Source: Agrostemma githago
Taxonomy: Eukaryota; Streptophyta; Magnoliopsida; Caryophyllales; Caryophyllaceae
Length of the DNA stretch: 64,000 nucleotides
Reading direction: 5' to 3'
NCBI GenBank assembly: GCA_958450325.1
Contig: CAUDLW010000061.1
Span: forward strand, 1-64,000
Shown here: positions 52,328 to 63,313 of the stretch, piece after piece
Numbering within the stretch: the stretch's first letter is position 1
How the letters are laid out: each line of letters begins with the position of its first letter
Translations under genes and position numbers: made by a program
The notes under the pieces: model-generated
The model's database searches: none
The model's input: the letters and a program-made list of their open reading frames with translations, nothing else
What the model was told of the DNA's origin: nothing

Positions 52328-53115
52328 GGGTATTAGTGAACCCTGTCGTGGATGTGATTCAAAGATGGGACACTGAACCTTAAGATTAGGGTACCGCATA
52401 AGACGGGACGGAAAAGGGTTCAGGGTTGGATTAGGCGGACCCGCTTCGCGGATCCGCCTAATCCAACCCTAAACCCTTTTCCTTATTCAAGGTCACTAAA
52501 CCCGCAAGAAACTGAACCCTAAGAGGGTATTGGTGAACCCTGTCGTGGATGTGATTCAAAGATGGGACACTAAACCTTAAGATTAGGGTACCGCATAAGA
52601 CGGGACGAAAAAGGGTTTAGGGTTGGATTAGGCGGACCCGCTTCGCAGATCCGCCTAATCCAACCCTAAAACCTTTTCCTTATTCAAGGTCACTAAACCC
52701 GCAAGAAACTGAACCCTAAGAGGGTATTAGTGAACCCTGTCGTGGATGTGATTCAAAGATGGGACACTGAACCTTAAGATTAGGGTACCGCATAAGACGG
52801 GACGGAAAAGGGTTCAGGGTTGGATTAGGCGGACCCGCTTCGCGGATCCGCCTAATCCAACCCTAAACCCTTTTCCTTATTCAAGGTCACTAAACCCGCA
52901 AGAAACTGAACCCTAAGAGGGTATTGGTGAACCCTGTCGTGGATGTGATTCAAAGATGGGACACTAAACCTTAAGATTAGGGTACCGCATAAGACGGGAC
53001 GAAAAAGGGTTTAGGGTTGGATTAGGCGGACCCGCTTCGCGGATCCGCCTAATCCAACCCTAAACCCTTTTCCTTATTCAAGGTCACTAAACCCGCAAGA
53101 AACTGAACCCTAAGA
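52328..53115. repeat. 2-mer HOR, two copies (units 267-270)
   Basis: Copies are 52328-52721 and 52722-53115. Each joins a GTATTAGTGAA / GATTAG / TTCAG monomer to an ACACTAAACC / GACGAAAAAGG monomer. In the first copy the hairpin apex reads CGCAGATCC and the tail TAAAACC; in the second copy both are consensus. Confidence 0.82.
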
Positions 53116-53312
53116 GGGAATTGGTAAACCCTGTCGTGGATGTGATTCAAAGATGGGAAACTGAACCTTAAGAGTAGGGCACCGCATAAGACGGGACGGA
53201 AAAGGGTTTAGGGTTGGATTAGGCGGACCCGCTTCGCGGATCCGCCTAATCAAACCCTAAACCCTTTTCCTTATTCAAGGTCACTAAACCCGCAAGAAAC
53301 TGAACCCTAAGA
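53116..53312. repeat. Linking satellite unit 271
   Basis: This is a GGTAAACCC / GGGAAACTG / GGGCACC monomer, with the private GAGGGAATTGG at its start and CTAATCAAACCC in the right hairpin arm. It separates the 2-mer pair from the modular 9/13-mer series. Confidence 0.72.
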
Positions 53313-55084
53313 GGGTATTGGTGAACCCTGTCGTGGATGTGATTCAAAGATGGGACACTGAACCTTAAGAGTAGGGTACCACATAAGACGGGACGTAAAA
53401 GGGTTTAGGTTTGGATTAGGCGGACCCGCTTCGCGGATCCGCCTAATCCAACCCTAAACCCTTTTCCTTATTCAAGGTCCCTAAACCCGCAAGAAACTGA
53501 ACCCTAAGAGGGTATTGGTGAACCCTGTCGTGGATGTGATTCAAAGATGGGACACTGAACCTTAAGAGTAGGGTACCGCATAAGACGGGACGTAAAAGGG
53601 TTTAAGTTTGGATTAGGCGGACCCGCTTCGCGGATCCGCCTAATCCAACCCTAAACCCTTTTCCTTATTCAAGGTCACTAAACCTGCAAGAAACTGAACC
53701 CTAAGAGGGTATCGGTGAAATCTGTCGTGGATGTGATTCAAAGATGGGACACTGAACCTTAAGAGTAGGGTACCGCATAAGACGCGACGGAAAAGGGTTT
53801 AGGGTTGGATTAGGCGGACCCGCTTCACGGATCCGCCTAATCCAACCCTAAACCCTTTTCCTTATTCAAGGTCACTAAACCCGCAAGAAACTGAACCCTA
53901 AGAGGGTATTGGTGAACCCTGTCGTGGATGTGATTCAAAGATGGGACACTGAACCTTAAGATTAGGGTACTGCATAAGACGGAACGGAAAAGGGTTTAGG
54001 GTTGGATTAGGTGGACCCGCTTCGCGGATCCGCCTAATCCAACCCTAAACCCTTTTCCTTATTCAAGGTCACTAAACCCGCAAGAAACTGAACCCTAAGA
54101 GGGTATTGGTGAACCCTGTCGTGGATGTGATTCAAAGATGGGACACTGAACCTTAAGAGTAGGGTACCGCATAAGACGGGATGGAAAAGGGTTTAGGGTT
54201 GGATTAGGCGGACCCGCTTCGCGGATCCGCCTAATCCAACCCTAAACCCTTTTCCTTATTCAAGGTCACTAAACCCGCAAGAAACTGAACCCTAAGAGGG
54301 TATTGGTGAACCCTGTCGTGGATGTGATTCAAAGATGGGACACTGAACCTTAAGAGTAGGGTACCGCATAAGACGCGACGGAAAAGGGTTTAGGGTTGGA
54401 TTAGGCGGACCCGCTTCGCGGATCCGCCTAATCCAACCCTAAACTCTTTTCCTTATTCAAGGTCACTAAACCCGCAAGAAACTGAACCCTAAGAGGGTAT
54501 TGGTGAACCCTGTCGTGGATGTGATTCAAAGATGGGACACTGAACCTTAAGAGTAGGGTACCGCATAAGACGGGACGGAAAAGGGTTTAGGGTTGGATTA
54601 GGCGGACCCGCTTCGCGGATCCGCCTAATCCAACCCTAAACCCTTTTCCTTATTCAAGGTCACTAAACCCGCAAGAAACTGAACCCTAAGAGGGTATTGG
54701 TGAACCCTGTCGTGGATGTGATTCAAGATGGGACACTGAACCTTAAGAGTAGGGCACCGCATAAGACGGGACGGAAAAGGGTTTAGGGTTGGATTAGGCG
54801 GACCCGCTTCACGGATCCGCCTAATCCAACCCTAAACCCTTTTCCTTATTCAAGGTCACTAAACCCGCAAGAAACTGAACCCTAAGAGGGTATTGGTGAA
54901 CCCTGTCGTGGATGTGATTTAAAGATGGGACACTGAACCTTAAGAGTAGGGCACCGCATAAGACGGGACGGAAAAGGGTTTAGGGTTGGATTAGGCGGAC
55001 CCGCTTCGCGGATCCGCCTAATCCAACCCTAAACCCTTTTCCTTATTCAAGGTCACTAAACCCGCAAGAAACTGAACCCTAAGA
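53313..55084. repeat. Modular HOR, 9-mer form (units 272-280)
   Basis: Length is 1772 bp. The order is: TACCACAT with GTAAAA; GTAAAA with AAACCTGC; GTGAAATCTG with CTTCACGG; GATTAG, GTACTGC, GGAACGG and GGTGGACC; GGGATGG; CGCGAC with AACTCTTTT; consensus; ATTCAAGATGG (1-bp deletion) with GGGCACC and CTTCACGG; and GATTTAAAG with GGGCACC. It equals the first nine monomers of the 13-mer that follows. Confidence 0.9.
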
Positions 55085-57644
55085 GGGTATTGGTGAACCC
55101 TGTCGTGGATGTGATTCAAAGATGGGACACTGAACCTTAAGAGTAGGGTACCACATAAGACGGGACGTAAAAGGGTTTAAGTTTGGATTAGGCGGACCCG
55201 CTTCGCGGATCCGCCTAATCCAACCCTAAACCCTTTTCCTTATTCAAGGTCACTAAACCCGCAAGAAACTGAACCCTAAGAGGGTATTGGTGAACCCTGT
55301 CGTGGATGTGATTCAAAGATGGGACACTGAACCTTAAGAGTAGGGTACCGCATAAGACGGGACGTAAAAGGGTTTAAGTTTGGATTAGGCGGACCCGCTT
55401 CGCGGATCCGCCTAATCCAACCCTAAACCCTTTTCCTTATTCAAGGTCACTAAACCTGCAAGAAACTGAACCCTAAGAGGGTATCGGTGAAATCTGTCGT
55501 GGATGTGATTCAAAGATGGGACACTGAACCTTAAGAGTAGGGTACCGCATAAGACGCGACGGAAAAGGGTTTAGGGTTGGATTAGGCGGACCCGCTTCAC
55601 GGATCCGCCTAATCCAACCCTAAACCCTTTTCCTTATTCAAGGTCACTAAACCCGCAAGAAACTGAACCCTAAGAGGGTATTGGTGAACCCTGTCGTGGA
55701 TGTGATTCAAAGATGGGACACTAAACCTTAAGATTAGGGTACTGCATAAGACGGAACGGAAAAGGGTTTAGGGTTGGATTAGGTGGACCCGCTTCGCGGA
55801 TCCGCCTAATCCAACCCTAAACCCTTTTCCTTATTCAAGGTCACTGAACCCGCAAGAAACTGAACCCTAAGAGGGTATTGGTGAACCCTGTCGTGGATGT
55901 GATTCAAAGATGGGACACTGAACCTTAAGAGTAGGGTACCGCATAAGACGGGATGGAAAAGGGTTTAGGGTTGGATTAGGCGGACCCGCTTCGCGGATCC
56001 GCCTAATCCAACCCTAAACCCTTTTCCTTATTCAAGGTCACTAAACCCGCAAGAAACTGAACCCTAAGAGGGTATTGGTGAACCCTGTCGTGGATGTGAT
56101 TCAAAGATGGGACACTGAACCTTAAGAGTAGGGTACCGCATAAGACGCGACGGAAAAGGGTTTAGGGTTGGATTAGGCGGACCCGCTTCGCGGATCCGCC
56201 TAATCCAACCCTAAACTCTTTTCCTTATTCAAGGTCACTAAACCCGCAAGAAACTGAACCCTAAGAGGGTATTGGTGAACCCTGTCGTGGATGTGATTCA
56301 AAGATGGGACACTGAACCTTAAGAGTAGGGTACCGCATAAGACGGGACGGAAAAGGGTTTAGGGTTGGATTAGGCGGACCCGCTTCGCGGATCCGCCTAA
56401 TCCAACCCTAAACCCTTTTCCTTATTCAAGGTCACTAAACCCGCAAGAAACTGAACCCTAAGAGGGTATTGGTGAACCCTGTCGTGGATGTGATTCAAGA
56501 TGGGACACTGAACCTTAAGAGTAGGGCACCGCATAAGACGGGACGGAAAAGGGTTTAGGGTTGGATTAGGCGGACCCGCTTCACGGATCCGCCTAATCCA
56601 ACCCTAAACCCTTTTCCTTATTCAAGGTCACTAAACCCGCAAGAAACTGAACCCTAAGAGGGTATTGGTGAACCCTGTCGTGGATGTGATTTAAAGATGG
56701 GACACTGAACCTTAAGAGTAGGGCACCGCATAAGACGGGACGGAAAAGGGTTTAGGGTTGGATTAGGCGGACCCGCTTCGCGGATCCGCCTAATCCAACC
56801 CTAAACCCTTTTCCTTATTCAAGGTCACTAAACCCGCAAGAAACTGAACCCTAAGAGGGTATTGGTAAACCCTGTCGTGGATGTGATTCAAAGATGGGAC
56901 ACTGAACCTTATGAGTAGGGTACCGCATAAGACGGGACGGAAAAAGGTTTAGGGTTGGATTAGGCAGACCCGCTTCGCGGATCCGCCTAATCCAACCCTA
57001 AACCCTTTTCCTTATTCAAGGTCACTAAACCCGCAAGAAACTGAACCCTAAGAGGGTATTGGTGAACCCCGTCGTGGATGTGATTCAAAGATGGGACACT
57101 GAACCTTAAGAGTAGTGTACCGCATAAGACGGGACGGAAAATGGTTTAGGGTTGGATTAGGCGGACCCGCTTCGCTGATCCGCCTAATCCAACCCTAAAC
57201 CCTTTTCCTTATTCAAGGTCACTAAACGCGCAAGAAACTAAACCCTAAGAGGGTATTGGTGAACCCTGTCGTGGATGTGATTCCAAGATGGGACACTGAA
57301 CCTTAAGAGTAGGGTACCGCATAAGACGGGACGGAAAAGGGTTTAGGGTTGGATTAGGCGGACCCGCTTCGCGGATCCGCCTAATCCAACCCTAAACCCT
57401 TTTCCTTATTCAAGGTCACTAAACCCGCAAGAAACTGAACCCTAAGAGGGTATTGGTGAACCCTGTCGTGGATGTGATTCAAAGATGGGACACTGAACCT
57501 TAAGAGTAGGGTACCGCATAAGACGGTACGGAAAAGGGTTCAGGGTTGGATTAGGCGGACTCGCTTCGCGGATCCGCCTAATCCAACCCTAAACCCTTTT
57601 CCTTATTCAAGGTCACTAAACCCGCAAGAAACTGAACCCTAAGA
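55085..57644. repeat. Modular HOR, 13-mer form, copy 1 (units 281-293)
   Basis: Length is 2560 bp (13 x 197 minus 1). The first nine monomers repeat 53313-55084. Four more follow: CTTATGAG with GGTAAACCC and GGCAGACCC; GAACCCCGTCG with AGTGTACC and CTTCGCTGATCC; GATTCCAAGATGG; and GGTACGG with TTCAG and GGACTCGC. Unit 284 has ACACTAAACC where units 275 and 305 have ACACTGAACC. Confidence 0.9.
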
Positions 57645-59219
57645 GGGTATTGGTGAACCCTGTCGTGGATGTGATTCAAAGATGGGACACTGAACCTTAA
57701 GAGTAGGGTACCACATAAGACGGGACGTAAAAGGGTTTAAGTTTGGATTAGGCGGACCCGCTTCGCGGATCCGCCTAATCCAACCCTAAACCCTTTTCCT
57801 TATTCAAGGTCACTAAACCCGCAAGAAACTGAACCCTAAGAGGGTATTGGTGAACCCTGTCGTGGATGTGATTCAAAGATGGGACACTGAACCTTAAGAG
57901 TAGGGTACCGCATAAGACGGGACGGAAAAGGGTTTAGGGTTGGATTAGGCGGACCCGCTTCGCGGATCCGCCTAATCCAACCCTAAACCCTTTTCCTTAT
58001 TCAAGGTCACTAAACCCGCAAGAAACTGAACCCTAAGAGGGTATTGGTGAACCCTGTCGTGGATGTGATTCAAGATGGGACACTGAACCTTAAGAGTAGG
58101 GCACCGCATAAGACGCGACGGAAAAGGGTTTAGGGTTGGATTAGGCGGACCCGCTTCACGGATCCGCCTAATCCAACCCTAAACCCTTTTCCTTATTCAA
58201 GGTCACTAAACCCGCAAGAAACTGAACCCTAAGAGGGTATTGGTGAACCCTGTCGTGGATGTGATTTAAAGATGGGACACTGAACCTTAAGAGTAGGGCA
58301 CCGCATAAGACGGGACGGAAAAGGGTTTAGGGTTGGATTAGGCGGACCCGCTTCGCGGATCCGCCTAATCCAACCCTAAACCCTTTTCCTTATTCAAGGT
58401 CACTAAACCCGCAAGAAACTGAACCCTAAGAGGGTATTGGTAAACCCTGTCGTGGATGTGATTCAAAGATGGGACACTGAACCTTATGAGTAGGGTACCG
58501 CATAAGACGGGACGGAAAAAGGTTTAGGGTTGGATTAGGCAGACCCGCTTCGCGGATCCGCCTAATCCAACCCTAAACCCTTTTCCTTATTCAAGGTCAC
58601 TAAACCCGCAAGAAACTGAACCCTAAGAGGGTATTGGTGAACCCCGTCGTGGATGTGATTCAAAGATGGGACACTGAACCTTAAGAGTAGTGTACCGCAT
58701 AAGACGGGACGGAAAATGGTTTAGGGTTGGATTAGGCGGACCCGCTTCGCTGATCCGCCTAATCCAACCCTAAACCCTTTTCCTTATTCAAGGTCACTAA
58801 ACGCGCAAGAAACTGAACCCTAAGAGGGTATTGGTGAACCCTGTCGTGGATGTGATTCCAAGATGGGACACTGAACCTTAAGAGTAGGGTACCGCATAAG
58901 ACGGGACGGAAAAGGGTTTAGGGTTGGATTAGGCGGACCCGCTTCGCGGATCCGCCTAATCCAACCCTAAACCCTTTTCCTTATTCAAGGTCACTAAACC
59001 CGCAAGAAACTGAACCCTAAGAGGGTATTGGTGAACCCTGTCGTGGATGTGATTCAAAGATGGGACACTGAACCTTAAGAGTAGGGTACCGCATAAGACG
59101 GTACGGAAAAGGGTTCAGGGTTGGATTAGGCGGACTCGCTTCGCGGATCCGCCTAATCCAACCCTAAACCCTTTTCCTTATTCAAGGTCACTAAACCCGC
59201 AAGAAACTGAACCCTAAGA
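57645..59219. repeat. Modular HOR, 8-mer form (units 294-301)
   Basis: Length is 1575 bp (8 x 197 minus 1). This is the 13-mer without its second to sixth monomers, an internal loss of five whole units. The TACCACAT unit is followed directly by the consensus unit, then ATTCAAGATGG, GATTTAAAG, CTTATGAG, GAACCCCGTCG, GATTCCAAG and GGTACGG. Unit 296 has CGCGAC where its relatives have CGGGAC. Confidence 0.9.
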
Positions 59220-61779
59220 GGGTATTGGTGAACCCTGTCGTGGATGTGATTCAAAGATGGGACACTGAACCTTAAGAGTAGGGTACCACATAAGACGGGA
59301 CGTAAAAGGGTTTAAGTTTGGATTAGGCGGACCCGCTTCGCGGATCCGCCTAATCCAACCCTAAACCCTTTTCCTTATTCAAGGTCACTAAACCCGCAAG
59401 AAACTGAACCCTAAGAGGGTATTGGTGAACCCTGTCGTGGATGTGATTCAAAGATGGGACACTGAACCTTAAGAGTAGGGTACCGCATAAGACGGGACGT
59501 AAAAGGGTTTAAGTTTGGATTAGGCGGACCCGCTTCGCGGATCCGCCTAATCCAACCCTAAACCCTTTTCCTTATTCAAGGTCACTAAACCTGCAAGAAA
59601 CTGAACCCTAAGAGGGTATCGGTGAAATCTGTCGTGGATGTGATTCAAAGATGGGACACTGAACCTTAAGAGTAGGGTACCGCATAAGACGCGACGGAAA
59701 AGGGTTTAGGGTTGGATTAGGCGGACCCGCTTCACGGATCCGCCTAATCCAACCCTAAACCCTTTTCCTTATTCAAGGTCACTAAACCCGCAAGAAACTG
59801 AACCCTAAGAGGGTATTGGTGAACCCTGTCGTGGATGTGATTCAAAGATGGGACACTGAACCTTAAGATTAGGGTACTGCATAAGACGGAACGGAAAAGG
59901 GTTTAGGGTTGGATTAGGTGGACCCGCTTCGCGGATCCGCCTAATCCAACCCTAAACCCTTTTCCTTATTCAAGGTCACTAAACCCGCAAGAAACTGAAC
60001 CCTAAGAGGGTATTGGTGAACCCTGTCGTGGATGTGATTCAAAGATGGGACACTGAACCTTAAGAGTAGGGTACCGCATAAGACGGGATGGAAAAGGGTT
60101 TAGGGTTGGATTAGGCGGACCCGCTTCGCGGATCCGCCTAATCCAACACTAAACCCTTTTCCTTATTCAAGGTCACTAAACCCGCAAGAAACTGAACCCT
60201 AAGAGGGTATTGGTGAACCCTGTCGTGGATGTGATTCAAAGATGGGACACTGAACCTTAAGAGTAGGGTACCGCATAAGACGCGACGGAAAAGGGTTTAG
60301 GGTTGGATTAGGCGGACCCGCTTCGCGGATCCGCCTAATCCAACCCTAAACTCTTTTCCTTATTCAAGGTCACTAAACCCGCAAGAAACTGAACCCTAAG
60401 AGGGTATTGGTGAACCCTGTCGTGGATGTGATTCAAAGATGGGACACTGAACCTTAAGAGTAGGGTACCGCATAAGACGGGACGGAAAAGGGTTTAGGGT
60501 TGGATTAGGCGGACCCGCTTCGCGGATCCGCCTAATCCAACCCTAAACCCTTTTCCTTATTCAAGGTCACTAAACCCGCAAGAAACTGAACCCTAAGAGG
60601 GTATTGGTGAACCCTGTCGTGGATGTGATTCAAGATGGGACACTGAACCTTAAGAGTAGGGCACCGCATAAGACGGGACGGAAAAGGGTTTAGGGTTGGA
60701 TTAGGCGGACCCGCTTCACGGATCCGCCTAATCCAACCCTAAACCCTTTTCCTTATTCAAGGTCACTAAACCCGCAAGAAACTGAACCCTAAGAGGGTAT
60801 TGGTGAACCCTGTCGTGGATGTGATTTAAAGATGGGACACTGAACCTTAAGAGTAGGGCACCGCATAAGACGGGACGGAAAAGGGTTTAGGGTTGGATTA
60901 GGCGGACCCGCTTCGCGGATCCGCCTAATCCAACCCTAAACCCTTTTCCTTATTCAAGGTCACTAAACCCGCAAGAAACTGAACCCTAAGAGGGTATTGG
61001 TAAACCCTGTCGTGGATGTGATTCAAAGATGGGACACTGAACCTTATGAGTAGGGTACCGCATAAGACGGGACGGAAAAAGGTTTAGGGTTGGATTAGGC
61101 AGACCCGCTTCGCGGATCCGCCTAATCCAACCCTAAACCCTTTTCCTTATTCAAGGTCACTAAACCCGCAAGAAACTGAACCCTAAGAGGGTATTGGTGA
61201 ACCCCGTCGTGGATGTGATTCAAAGATGGGACACTGAACCTTAAGAGTAGTGTACCGCATAAGACGGGACGGAAAATGGTTTAGGGTTGGATTAGGCGGA
61301 CCCGCTTCGCTGATCCGCCTAATCCAACCCTAAACCCTTTTCCTTATTCAAGGTCACTAAACGCGCAAGAAACTGAACCCTAAGAGGGTATTGGTGAACC
61401 CTGTCGTGGATGTGATTCCAAGATGGGACATAGAACCTTAAGAGTAGGGTACCGCATAAGACGGGACGGAAAAGGGTTTAGGGTTGGATTAGGCGGACCC
61501 GCTTCGCGGATCCGCCTAATCCAACCCTAAACCCTTTTCCTTATTCAAGGTCACTAAACCCGCAAGAAACTGAACCCTAAGAGGGTATTGGTGAACCCTG
61601 TCGTGGATGTGATTCAAAGATGGGACACTGAACCTTAAGAGTAGGGTACCGCATAAGACGGTACGGAAAAGGGTTCAGGGTTGGATTAGGCGGACTCGCT
61701 TCGCGGATCCGCCTAATCCAACCCTAAACCCTTTTCCTTATTCAAGGTCACTAAACCCGCAAGAAACTGAACCCTAAGA
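59220..61779. repeat. Modular HOR, 13-mer form, copy 2 (units 302-314)
   Basis: Length is 2560 bp with the full order of 55085-57644. Differences include CCAACACTAAAC in unit 306 and GGGACATAGAACC in unit 313. CTTATGAG lies at 56911, 58486, 61046 and 62622 across the series, at spacings of 1575, 2560 and 1576 bp. Confidence 0.9.
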
Positions 61780-62020
61780 GGGTATTGGTGAACCCTGTCG
61801 TGGATGTGATTCAAAGATGGGACACTGAACCTTAAGAGTAGGGTACCGCATAAGACGCGACGGAAAAGGGTTTAGGGAAGGATTAGGCGGACCCGCTTCG
61901 CGGATCCGCCTAATCCAACCCTAAACCCTTTTCCTTATTCAAGGTCACTAAACCCGCAAGAAACTGAACCCTAAGAGGGTATTGGTGAACCCTGTCGTGG
62001 ATGTGATTCAAAGATGGGAC

Positions 62021-62034
62021 ACTGAACCTTAAGA
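62021..62034 (+). repeat. Internal direct repeat, copy 1
   Basis: Unit positions 45-58 read ACTGAACCTTAAGA and match positions 184-197 (62160-62173, ACTGAACCCTAAGA) at 13 of 14 bases. Both are followed within two bases by AGGGTA or GGGTA, so the similarity spans the unit junction. The spacings are 139 bp within a unit and 58 bp across the junction. It may be the remnant of an older, shorter repeat. The core TGAACC occurs a third time at unit position 10. Confidence 0.8.
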
Positions 62035-62058
62035 GTAGGGTACCGCATAAGACGGGAC

Positions 62059-62131
62059 GGAAAAGGGTTTAGGGTTGGATTAGGCGGACCCGCTTCGCGG
62101 ATCCGCCTAATCCAACCCTAAACCCTTTTCC
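62059..62131. repeat. 73-nt foldback (inverted repeat), type copy
   Basis: Unit positions 83-112 and 126-155 are perfect reverse complements over 30 nt. The left arm starts GGAAAAGGGTTT and the right arm ends AAACCCTTTTCC. Between them, C113 faces A125 as a single mismatch, CCGC (114-117) pairs with GCGG (121-124), and TTC (118-120) is the apex. Pairing stops at 82/156. A form of this foldback occurs in every unit except 210, 219 and 228, which have lost the right arm. The same fold is possible in single-stranded DNA, as a cruciform, or in RNA from either strand. Whether it has a role is unknown. Stem-breaking substitutions are common in several monomer classes, mostly in the left arm. Confidence 0.95.
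62065..62084 (+). other. G-run cluster in the left hairpin arm (possible two-tetrad G-quadruplex)
   Basis: Unit positions 89-108 read GGG-TTTA-GGG-TT-GG-ATTA-GG, which is four G runs of at least two with loops of 2 to 4 nt. Only two tetrads are possible, so stability would be modest. Because the right arm is the reverse complement, the minus strand carries the same cluster. The motif could compete with the hairpin. This is a pattern only. The AAGG, GTAAAA and TTCAG monomer classes alter loops or G runs. Confidence 0.4.
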
Positions 62132-62159
62132 TTATTCAAGGTCACTAAACCCGCAAGAA

Positions 62160-62173
62160 ACTGAACCCTAAGA
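62160..62173 (+). repeat. Internal direct repeat, copy 2
   Basis: This is the partner of 62021-62034, at unit positions 184-197 directly before the next GGGTATTGG. It differs from copy 1 only by C for T at its ninth base. Confidence 0.8.
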
Positions 62174-63240
62174 GGGTATTGGTGAACCCTGTCGTGGATG
62201 TGATTCAAAGATGGGACACTGAACATTAAGAGTAGGGCACCGCATAAGACGGGACGGAAAAGGGTTTAGGGTTGGATTAGGCGGACCCGCCTCACGGATC
62301 CGCCTAATCCAACCCTAAACCCTTTTCCTTATTCAAGGTCACTAAACCCGCAAGAAACTGAACCCTAAGAGGGTATTGGTGAACCCTGTCGTGGATGTGA
62401 TTTAAAGATGGGACACTGAACCTTAAGAGTAGGGCACCGCATAAGACGGGACGGAAAAGGGTTTAGGGTTGGATTAGGCGGACCCGCTTCGCGGATCCGC
62501 CTAATCCAACCCTAAACCGTTTTCCTTATTCAAGGTCACTAAACCCGCAAGAAACTGAACCCTAAGAGAGTATTGGTAAACCCTGTCGTGGATGTGATTC
62601 AAAGATGGGACACTGAACCTTATGAGTAGGGTACCGCATAAGACGGGACGGAAAAAGGTTTAGGGTTGGATTAGGCAGACCCGCTTCGCGGATCCGCCTA
62701 ATCCAACCCTAAACCCTTTTCCTTATTCAAGGTCACTAAACCCGCAAGAAACTGAACCCTAAGAGGGTATTGGTGAACCCTGTCGTGGATGTGATTCCAA
62801 GATGGGACACTGAACCTTAAGAGTAGGGTACCGCATAAGACGCGACGGAAAAGGGTTTAGGGTTAGATTAGGCGGACCCGCTTCGCGGATCCGCCTAATC
62901 CAACCCTAAACCCTTTTCCTTATTCAAGGTCACTAAACCCGCAAGAAACTGAACCCTAAGAGGGTATTGGTGAACCCTGTCGTGGATGTGATTCAAAGAT
63001 GGGACACTGAACCTTAAGAGTAGGGTACCGCATAAGACGCGACGGAAAAGGGTTTAGGGAAGGATTAGGCGGACCCGCTTCGCGGATCCGCCTAATCCAA
63101 CCCTAAACCCTTTTCCTTATTCAAGGTCACTAAACCCGCAAGAAACTGAACCCTAAGAGGGTATTGGTGAACCCTGTCGTGGATGTGATTCAAAGATGGG
63201 ACACTGAACCTTAAGAGTAGGGTACCGCATAAGACGGGAC

Positions 63241-63313
63241 GGAAAAGGGTTTAGGGTTGGATTAGGCGGACCCGCGAAGCGGGTCCGCCTAATCCAACCC
63301 TAAACCCTTTTCC
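63241..63313. repeat. Perfect 73-bp palindrome with inverted apex (unit 322)
   Basis: The arms are 35 nt and perfectly complementary, with a GAA apex. Relative to the consensus, the apex TTC has become GAA and A125 has become G, so the centre reads CCCGCGAAGCGGG. The stretch GAAGCGGGTCC is exactly the reverse complement of GGACCCGCTTC in the left arm and apex. One templated or inversion event thus explains all four base changes. The BamHI site is lost. It is the only unit in the window with this centre intact. Confidence 0.96.

Larger units (their letters stand above)
61977..62173 (+). repeat. Type monomer (unit 316), consensus copy
   Basis: This unit carries the majority base at every variable site I examined, so it serves as the reference; unit positions used elsewhere count from its first base. 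Positions 1-44 are a non-repetitive lead. 45-58 and 184-197 are a direct repeat. 52-57 is CTTAAG, 63-68 GGTACC and 123-128 GGATCC. 83-155 is the foldback and 156-183 a short spacer. GC is 98 of 197 bases. Plus-strand stops fall at 10, 28, 47, 54, 60, 72, 94, 105, 132, 143, 170, 186 and 193. Because 197 is not a multiple of 3, the frames rotate from unit to unit. The longest open stretch is about 33 codons on plus and 53 on minus. No promoter or RNA gene is apparent. Confidence 0.95.

Noticed and set aside
62065..62084. Pol III B box or tRNA-derived sequence (GGGTTCAGGG in the TTCAG class)
   Set aside because: GGTTCAGGG resembles only the start of GGTTCGANTCC. There is no A box at a suitable distance and no cloverleaf, and the motif is absent from the majority GTTTAGGG units.
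62093..62109. CENP-B box at the hairpin apex
   Set aside because: The minus strand has GAAGCGGGT, which matches the right end of the box, but the required TTCG at the left end of the 17-bp motif is absent, so the core pattern is not met.
62059..62131. Foldback as a MITE or transposon with terminal inverted repeats
   Set aside because: There is no target-site duplication, and the foldback sits at the same position in every tandem unit. An origin from a foldback element is possible but nothing in the window tests it.
62145..62173. Hammerhead ribozyme, found in some satellite DNAs
   Set aside because: GAAAC and CTGAA are adjacent at the unit end, but the conserved CTGANGA core is absent on both strands and the expected helices do not form.
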